Part shown: one piece after another, positions 57,654-64,000 of the stretch
How positions within the stretch are numbered: position 1 is the first letter of the stretch
How the letters are laid out: every line of letters begins with the position of its first letter
DNA from: Trifolium pratense
Taxonomy: Eukaryota; Streptophyta; Magnoliopsida; Fabales; Fabaceae
Direction: 5' to 3'
NCBI RefSeq assembly: GCF_020283565.1
Contig: NC_060063.1
Coordinates: forward strand, 35,240,635-35,304,634
Length of the DNA: 64,000 nucleotides
The notes under the pieces: model-generated
Databases searched by the model: none
What the model was told of the DNA's origin: nothing
What the model saw: only the letters and a program-made list of their open reading frames with translations
Made by a program: the position numbers and the translations under genes

Positions 57654-58689
57654 CGCAAAAATAATAATTAGACATATATCTTTGTTTCATGAGAAGATTT
57701 CAAATTATCAAACACATATCAACATAATTTAAGGAACATAATTTATACAACACAATTTAAGCAATTAAGCCATTTATACAAGATTTCATAAGCCAATGCA
57801 CTAAGCTGCGCAACAAATTTTTAGGTCACGTAAACTTCGCTACGTGTTTACCGAAATTTTTCTGGTAAAGTTTCGTTTAAAGTTTATAGCCAATCATTCG
57901 GTGACTAGAAACCGAAATCTTTCAAGCAAGCGGTTAACATTTTCCGAAGCTTGAGTCATTCGGTTCATATAAACCAAAGTTTTATGTTTCAATTTTTTGA
58001 TCTTTTTGGGGACAAAATGAGATTTCAGGGGGGTATAAAAGAAACATGAGGGGTGGGAAGAGAAACTTTCCATGTGTTGTCCTTAAGTATTTGAAGGCCC
58101 ACTGGGCTTCCCTCTGAATATGAACCTAGACCCAAAAAAGTCATGTCTTGAACATGTTGGATAGTAATTCATTCTTATGGCTGGTATTACTACACCAAAC
58201 ATCTCAAAAGTAATTCTCCTAAAAAATATCTTGTTCCAAAGTCAGGTCTGTATAAGTTATGGATTATTCATTGTGCTGCTTTTTGAATAAGTGGAGAGAT
58301 CCCATTGCCCAAATTTGTGGAAATTTATGTGTCGCATAAAGCAACAATGATGATTGAACAATTTTGCAGCATGAGGGATTTTAAATCAAATTACAACTCT
58401 TGGAATGATGAAATGCTTAATCCACATAAGGAATATTCACATTCATTAAAGAAATTATTAGCCTTTGCTTGTTAAATGTTGAATGATCAAATGGTAGATA
58501 GTGAAAACATGGAAGAAGACCTAACAAAATACATAGAAGAAGAACATAGAGAAATGACAGCTTGCGTGTGACACAAGCTACTGAAACTTCTAGACAAAAT
58601 TGACGGTTATAACTGCCTATCAAACTCTAGATCAGAAGATCCAAAGACACGAGTTGCAACTTGCAAAGCTACCCTTTATACCAGAATCA
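57654..58689. other. intergenic
   Basis: No gene recognised. Around 57830-57990 several near-repeats of an ACCGAAATTT/AATTTCGG-like phrase occur in both orientations. Confidence 0.45.
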
Positions 58690-59458
58690 CCCGCCCCTCA
58701 TGGGCTGGGCAGGGCCATGGCCCGCTCCAGATTTTTTAATTTTTTTTCGTAGGTAAACTACGTAGCTCGGTTTTAAACCCCCGCGAAATAGTATTGTAGT
58801 TTGTCTGGTTTCTGGTTTGTGGGGGTTTCAAACCTCTGCTTTTTGCACGACCCACAATTCTGTATCAGCTTTCCAGTTTGTGGGGGTTTCAAACCCCCTC
58901 TATTAGGAAGTGTACATCCTTATTTAGAGGTTTATTAATCTCATTTAAATTGTTCTGATTTTTTTCTCTATTATTAATAAGTAAATTTTCCTTTCTAATT
59001 TACTTTTTGAATGTTCCCTTAAAATGTTTTGTTGTTTAATAATTTATAGATGTTTTAAAATGTACAATTTATTTTGTCAAAGTATTCAAATTTATTTTTT
59101 TTGAGAAAAAAATACTCAAATTTTTATTGAAAATAGGGTTTTAGTGTATAAAAATTCATGTTTGATCAATCGTTTGTTAAATAATTTTAATTTTTTGTTA
59201 GAGAAATTCATATAATATTATAAATATAAATACAAAACTAATTAAAAAGTATCAAGTTTACACATGAATTGACTTAAAATATATTTTAAAATTTTATTTA
59301 TTAAAATTGGTAATGGTTAATCTTTTGACTATTTTGAGATATTCATATTAGAGACACTCTTAATATGATATGCAATTTTTTTAATGATTTTTTTCAAGGT
59401 ATTCAATTTATATTTATAGCGGCCCTCCCCAACTTTTTGGGCTAGCTCCGCCACTGAC
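58690..59458. mobile_element. hAT-like element remnant
   Basis: The right edge GGCTAGCTCCGCCACTG (59440-59456) is the reverse complement of the common plant terminus CAGTGGCGGAGC. Inside are AT-rich DNA and repeated GTTTGTGGGGGTTTCAAACC phrases (near 58816 and 58877). The left edge near 58690 lacks the matching terminus, so the limit is approximate. Confidence 0.4.
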
Positions 59459-59762
59459 CGGACAGATTCTAAGCAAGAAGTTGAAGTTGTCATCCACCGT
59501 GAAATAGCTTAATTGAAGCTTCTTGAGAATCTCGACTTTACTCTCAGCCAGTTCCACAATAGTAATTTGGATTGTTCCACAATCACTGAAAAATCTTTGC
59601 ATTCCTTGCTTTCTAAAATGATAGATCAATAACTAAGGTTGAAATCTCAATTTTATAAAAAATCCATAAAAAGGAATCAAACATCTATAAATCAAATTTC
59701 CATAAACTTGAGAACAGAGTTTCAGAACCCTAAAATGAGATATCCATAAATAAATCGAAAAG
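59459..59762. other. non-coding or unrecognised
   Basis: A minus-strand stretch (59460-59629) reads openly for about 57 codons with IVELAESKVEILKKLQ but matches no family I know. It may be a gene scrap. Confidence 0.35.
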
Positions 59763-60056
59763 TTACAAATTTATGAAACTAGTAAATACATATGATAAAG
59801 AAGGTGATAGTGAGTTAAATGTGTGTGAAATTGAAGGTGATAGGTTGTGGAATGCTGTATCAGTGGGTAGGAATAGGGTGAAATTGGATTCTGATTCTAA
59901 TTTGGCATCAATGCCGAGAGTGGAAATGAGATTGGTTGCTATTGCTAAATCTTCAGAGTTTGTAATAATGGTTGTGACATTGAGGGGTAAGGAGGGAACT
60001 GAGAAGAAGAAGAAGAAGAAGAAGAAGACGATGAGGGTGATTTGTTTTTGTGCCAT
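59763..60056 (-). pseudogene. truncated FLA relative (N-terminal half)
   Basis: 97 codons: a signal peptide with a Phe-rich core (residues 1-25), then the first part of a FAS1 domain with an H1-type motif (NFTLFLPTDTAF, about 58-69). A stop follows and no rest of the domain is found downstream on this strand. It is clearly different in sequence from the array copies, so it is an older paralogue. The Phe run comes from a GAA-type microsatellite (60003-60027). Confidence 0.75.
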
Positions 60057-60128
60057 TGTTGAGTTGAGTTGAGTTGAGTTGAGTTAAGTTTGGAAGAAAA
60101 CATTCATCATGGTTGGGTTGGGTGGATC

Positions 60129-60529
60129 CTATGTAGCATGGGTACTCCTAAAATGGTGAAGTACCCGTACCGGGTACGTATCAGTACCGGATACTCCATG
60201 GTACTCGTATGGTACGCACCGATTCCGTACCCATTTTTATTTCGTTGATTTATGATGATGAATAGGGAAAAAACATATTGGCTGTTGAAAAATCTCTTAA
60301 ACTATTATAATTTTTTATTATATTTCAATTATCTATCATTTTTTATGAAAATAGTTGAGACGGTAGACAATAAAAATTAAATCTTCAAAGCATGATGATA
60401 ATTCACTTAAAAATAATTTTTCTAATATTTTATACTAACGTACCCGTACCTTAAATTTTCTAAAAATGTCGTACCGCGTACCAGTACCGGTATCGGATAC
60501 CGGTACCGTACCCGTACCTAGGCAACATA
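60129..60529. mobile_element. Mutator-like MITE, about 400 bp
   Basis: Flanked by the 9-bp direct repeat GGGTGGATC (60120-60128 and 60530-60538), the target size of Mutator-like elements. The ends are imperfect inverted repeats (TATGTAGCATGGGTAC and TATGTTGCCTAGGTAC), both followed by many GTACCGG/GTACCCG motifs. The centre is AT-rich and non-coding. Confidence 0.8.
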
Positions 60530-60538
60530 GGGTGGATC

Positions 60539-61565
60539 AAACGCATTGTCTGAAATATTTTAGAATTAATTCATATCTCTCATCAGACTCGTCTTGGTGT
60601 GCCTCCAATAGGCCACAACACAACAGAGGAAATCATAAATTTTCTGTATAGGTAGATTTTTTGGTCTGCCCTCTTTGTTTTTGCTTTGCATTTGATTTTG
60701 TAAGCACATCACTGTCAAGTCTTCCATTTCAAGATTGACGTTGGATCCAGCATTTTTTAGTTACCTGTATGGTCCCTTTGCTGATTCAGTTGTGACTGTG
60801 TAATCTCATCTCATGTAGCGGTTTACTTTTAAATAGGTCAAGTGTTCTTTCTTCACATTTTGTATTGGATAGACCTATACGCATGGTTGGCTTCATTTTG
60901 TTGGGGCATTTATCTTGTATTGCCAAGAAATTCAGACTGATTTGAATTTTGTTGTACTGAACAAAGCAGCATCATATATAGAAGGAGGGGTTAAATACAA
61001 ACGTTAAACATACATACGGCCTAACTACTCAACACATTCCACAACTAACTGTTAGTAATTTATAACTTTCCGACTCTTCATAATACGCACAATTGAATGT
61101 CACTGAATGGAATGGAATAGAATCCTATCCAAATTTTTCGTTTGCTAGGCCCGTAGTTAAAAAACCAACTTTCCTACGATTACGAGGTTCATTCGCATAT
61201 GAAATCCAATCCTAGAAATATAGTATTCCACCCTTTTGTGATACTCAAGGTTTCCATACATTTGGAAATAGAAAATCTTCACTTCAAAAAATAGAGTAAT
61301 ACTTGAAGATGAATCTATCCGAACAACAGATGCACAAACCTATTTGATTTTTCAGCAAATAAAAGTTTTGAAATAGTTTCCACAAATTACAATGAGGGAA
61401 ACAATAGTCATCTGTTTACTTCCATCTAAAAACAATTGCTGATATTGATATTGAAAAAAAGATAGACGTCCGTAGAACGAACATTGTTGTGACCGATGTA
61501 GTAGATCTGGAAACAGAATGTAACTAACTCTCCTTGGTACAATAGAAATCTAAGTGCCTCTCCCT
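60539..61565. other. intergenic, 3' of the B3 gene
   Basis: No ORF or element seen. It should include the 3' untranslated part of the minus-strand B3 gene next to 61565. Confidence 0.5.
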
Positions 61566-63624
61566 TTAGAAAACGTGAACTTTAAAAATTAAATCATTCT
61601 TGTTTATCAGTTCAAAGACACAAACATCTCCCGGTTTCAGTCCACTTTCACGTAGAAACAAGCGCCAACCCGCTGAGAGGCGACGAGTATTTGTATTCTC
61701 GGAACAACGAAGCAGTTTCACATTCCATGATCTTTTTCCAATCTGCAACATCACATCCTTCCCTTTGTTCTCAATAACCCCCTTTAAACTTGGTACACCC
61801 TGCATAGTGTAAGATAGTATTATTAATCATTATAACTTATAATCACAATATAGCATATATATATATATATTATACATAAGACCGTATGAATTAACGCAAA
61901 TGTTGTGTTTGAAACGGATTGAGATTCTCTCCGGTCAGAATTTCACCAGATAGAGTCTAGTGAGGATCTACACATGTAGTCAACATGATGAATGACTGAG
62001 ATTTCACTGCAAAGGATCGGTTACCATTAGAAACCTTACCAGCTGATGACTTTCGACCACGTGATAAGTATTTATAAGAATTGTGAAAAAGGGATTGCTT
62101 GAGATGAAGTTTTCAGCAATTTCCTGAGCTCTAGCTTCCTTTGGCATATTTAGTGATGAAGTCCTTTTAGTAATGTTTTCAGTCTCACCTGCATTTATGT
62201 GTGGAATGTAATTAAAACAATCAAGAAACTCTTGGAGAGAATTTTGAAGAATCATGCAACTAAGAACTAAGAGATACTATTTCTGTTAGAGAATATATCT
62301 TTTGTACCTACAATAAAATATATGAAAGTAAATATATGCCAACAAAAATTATTTGGTACCATGACATTTAAATCATGTTAAGAAGTTCCACATTAGTTGC
62401 GAGATGTCCTTGAATATGTGTTCATAAGTGAGGGTAAACCTCACCTTACAAGCCAGTTTTATAACGTTGAGTTAGGCCTAACTCTTAACTCTAAGAAATT
62501 TTATATCGAAATGTAAATATCTAGTATAGGGTCACTCTGGTTTTATTAGCCAGTCTAAAATTTGACTGAAGTTGGAGAATCTTACATATGTTATGGATGA
62601 AAATAAAAATAAAAATAAAAATTGGAGGGAGTAAAACCAAACTATAGGTCCATATTATATTACTATTGCATAAAAGAGTTTTGTTAACCATTCATTTTGA
62701 ATTAAAAGTTTATTTGAGAATTTCGTCAAGCCAATATAAAATAAATGAATTGAAAAATTGATTGATTTCAGCTATATTAAATGTGAATATTCAAGATAAT
62801 TATATATAAATGAAACAAACGAATAACAAGTTGTGCCGCCAACATTTTTAGATGGCAAAACTAAAATATGAAATCTGTACAGTACATACCTCTGACTTTT
62901 TTATGTGGTCGAGGAGAACTTAATTCATCCAAAATCATAACTGATTCATCGTCACTATTTTCATCCAAAATCTTAACTGGTTCATCATCATTACTATCAC
63001 CAACATTGTCATTTTTATCATCATCATCATGAGTGTCAGATGAAGGATCATAGTCTATTTCTACTGCACTTTGGCCAAGTATGAGTACATCGAACTTGGA
63101 AGTTCCTTCTTTATATTTAAACACAACCAAACTGCCATGTCCTAGAGAGTAATTTTGAGTAAAAGATTTCCAACCCTTTTCAAACCAAATCTCACCATTG
63201 ATATTTTTCCAATAAACTTTCCATTTAGTGCCATCAGGAGGATTGATCAACACTGGATTTGATAAACCAACTCCATGACTCTTTGTAAACTTATTTGGTA
63301 TTTTCTGTGAAATTAAAACAACCCCTTTTGGTCACAACGTACTACTCATCTAATCTAAGTAGAGAGAAAAAATTTATATTATTAATTATAATCCTAACTA
63401 AGTAACTAATCATAATCAACTTCTAACTATATATATAATCAAATTTCTAGTGCTTATGTATGTGACTGTAAGCGTAATTAATTGCAATTTAATAGATAAA
63501 CAAACAAAAAAAAAGTGATAATAAAGTAGTAAATAATAGAAATGCTTACAAGTCTTTGAAGATTAGTTTGGAGGATGATCTTGAAGAAATGGATTGAGTG
63601 CTTGGTAGAATTTGTTCTAGCCAT
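61566..63624 (-). CDS. REM-type B3 transcription factor (two B3 domains, 290 aa)
   Basis: Nuclear DNA-binding protein of the REM/VRN1-like plant B3 family. Exons on the minus strand: 63624-63550, 63304-62890, 62188-62040 and 61799-61566; introns are GT/AG and phases agree (0, 1, 0). B3-1 covers about residues 10-103 (HFFKIIL, KIPNKFTKSHG, GEIWFEKGW, LGHGSLVVFKY). A very acidic linker (about 115-165) has two near-repeats, VKILDE and VMILDE. B3-2 covers about 194-290 (NPFFTILI, LSAGWRLFLRE, LKPGDVCVFELI). B3-2 looks some ten residues short at the exon 3/4 junction, which is the weakest part. The ATG is the first after the TATA box. No stop or frameshift. Targets unknown. Confidence 0.88.
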
Positions 63625-63669
63625 GGAGAGTGAGTGAATTAAGTATATTGTGTATAGTTTGATGTACTG

Positions 63670-63678
63670 TATATATAA
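63670..63678 (-). promoter_or_regulatory. TATA box of the B3 gene
   Basis: Minus-strand TTATATATA about 46-54 bp upstream of the ATG at 63624; the leader would be short (about 20 nt). Confidence 0.5.
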
Positions 63679-63763
63679 CATGAGAAACCAAAGGTCTTCA
63701 TTTATTAATTGTTGTGCTAGTAATTAAGCTAACTGCCTCTTGTCATTATCATTATTACAAATA

Positions 63764-63961
63764 GCAAAATGTTAAACGGTGCTCCCGGCAGTGCCCCGGG
63801 GCACTAGTTAAGGATACAAATATAGAAGTTTTATTTCGTAAATTGTGCATTCAATATTTTAATGATGTGAAAAATTATTCTCTCTCATCATTAACTTTAT
63901 CATTTATTTCCTTTTTTAGTATGTTTAACTAGTGCCCCAAGGACACTGTTTAGCATGACCC
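63764..63961. mobile_element. Mutator-like MITE, 198 bp
   Basis: Perfect 9-bp flanking repeat TTACAAATA (63755-63763 and 63962-63970). The terminal inverted repeats are long and imperfect, sharing TTAACTAGTGCCCC and its reverse complement, with GTTTAGCATGACCC at the right tip. It lies about 140 bp upstream of the B3 gene start. Confidence 0.8.
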
Positions 63962-64000
63962 TTACAAATAAGAGTAATGTTACGTGGTGAGTAACGCTAT

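Overview
The window reads as nuclear DNA of a flowering plant, most likely a papilionoid legume (inference from the style of the LINE, Sirevirus and REM-type B3 sequences; no species call is possible). It is AT-rich, intron-containing and dominated by transposable elements. I see no rRNA, tRNA, organellar or CRISPR sequence.

Left part (1-21955): a tandem array with a period of about 2.33 kb. Each unit carries a minus-strand gene for a small fasciclin-like arabinogalactan protein (FLA, one FAS1 domain, signal peptide, GPI-type tail) plus two LINE-derived scraps, a perfect hairpin and a GCAC minisatellite. Three FLA copies are intact, one has a nonsense codon (21345), and a truncated fifth copy lies at 42922-45472. 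Unit 2 is split by a complete, apparently very young Ty1/copia Sirevirus-type element (3054-15330) with identical 1127-bp LTRs, gag, pol, a third 'envelope-like' ORF and a small antisense ORF whose product has SUMO-interacting-motif-like patches.

Middle part (21956-53765): nested transposons. A LINE remnant (22060-22670 plus 30661-30745) is split by a minus-strand copia element (22671-30660) with nearly identical LTRs but a ruined pol. Next comes an En/Spm (CACTA) transposon with TNP2-type and TnpA-like genes (to 41860). Its TNP2 gene is broken by stop codons and by a 2084-bp solo LTR with a perfect 5-bp target duplication. Further right are a truncated copia gag with a Helitron at its end, a (GA)n tract, and a second LTR of the solo-LTR family that contains a hAT-like element that in turn contains a SINE. 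A PPR scrap and a minus-strand LINE remnant follow.

Right part (53766-64000): mostly non-coding. It holds a second copy of an 0.85-kb dispersed sequence, a SINE with a 17-bp target duplication, a MULE/FAR1-like protein scrap, a truncated older FLA relative, two Mutator-like MITEs with 9-bp target duplications, and one well-supported host gene: a four-exon, two-B3-domain REM-type transcription factor (61566-63624, minus) for which all splice phases agree.

The likely working host genes are the FLA copies and the B3 gene. Relative ages can be read from the nesting: array duplication before the Sirevirus; LINE before the minus-strand copia element; CACTA before the solo LTR; LTR before hAT before SINE.
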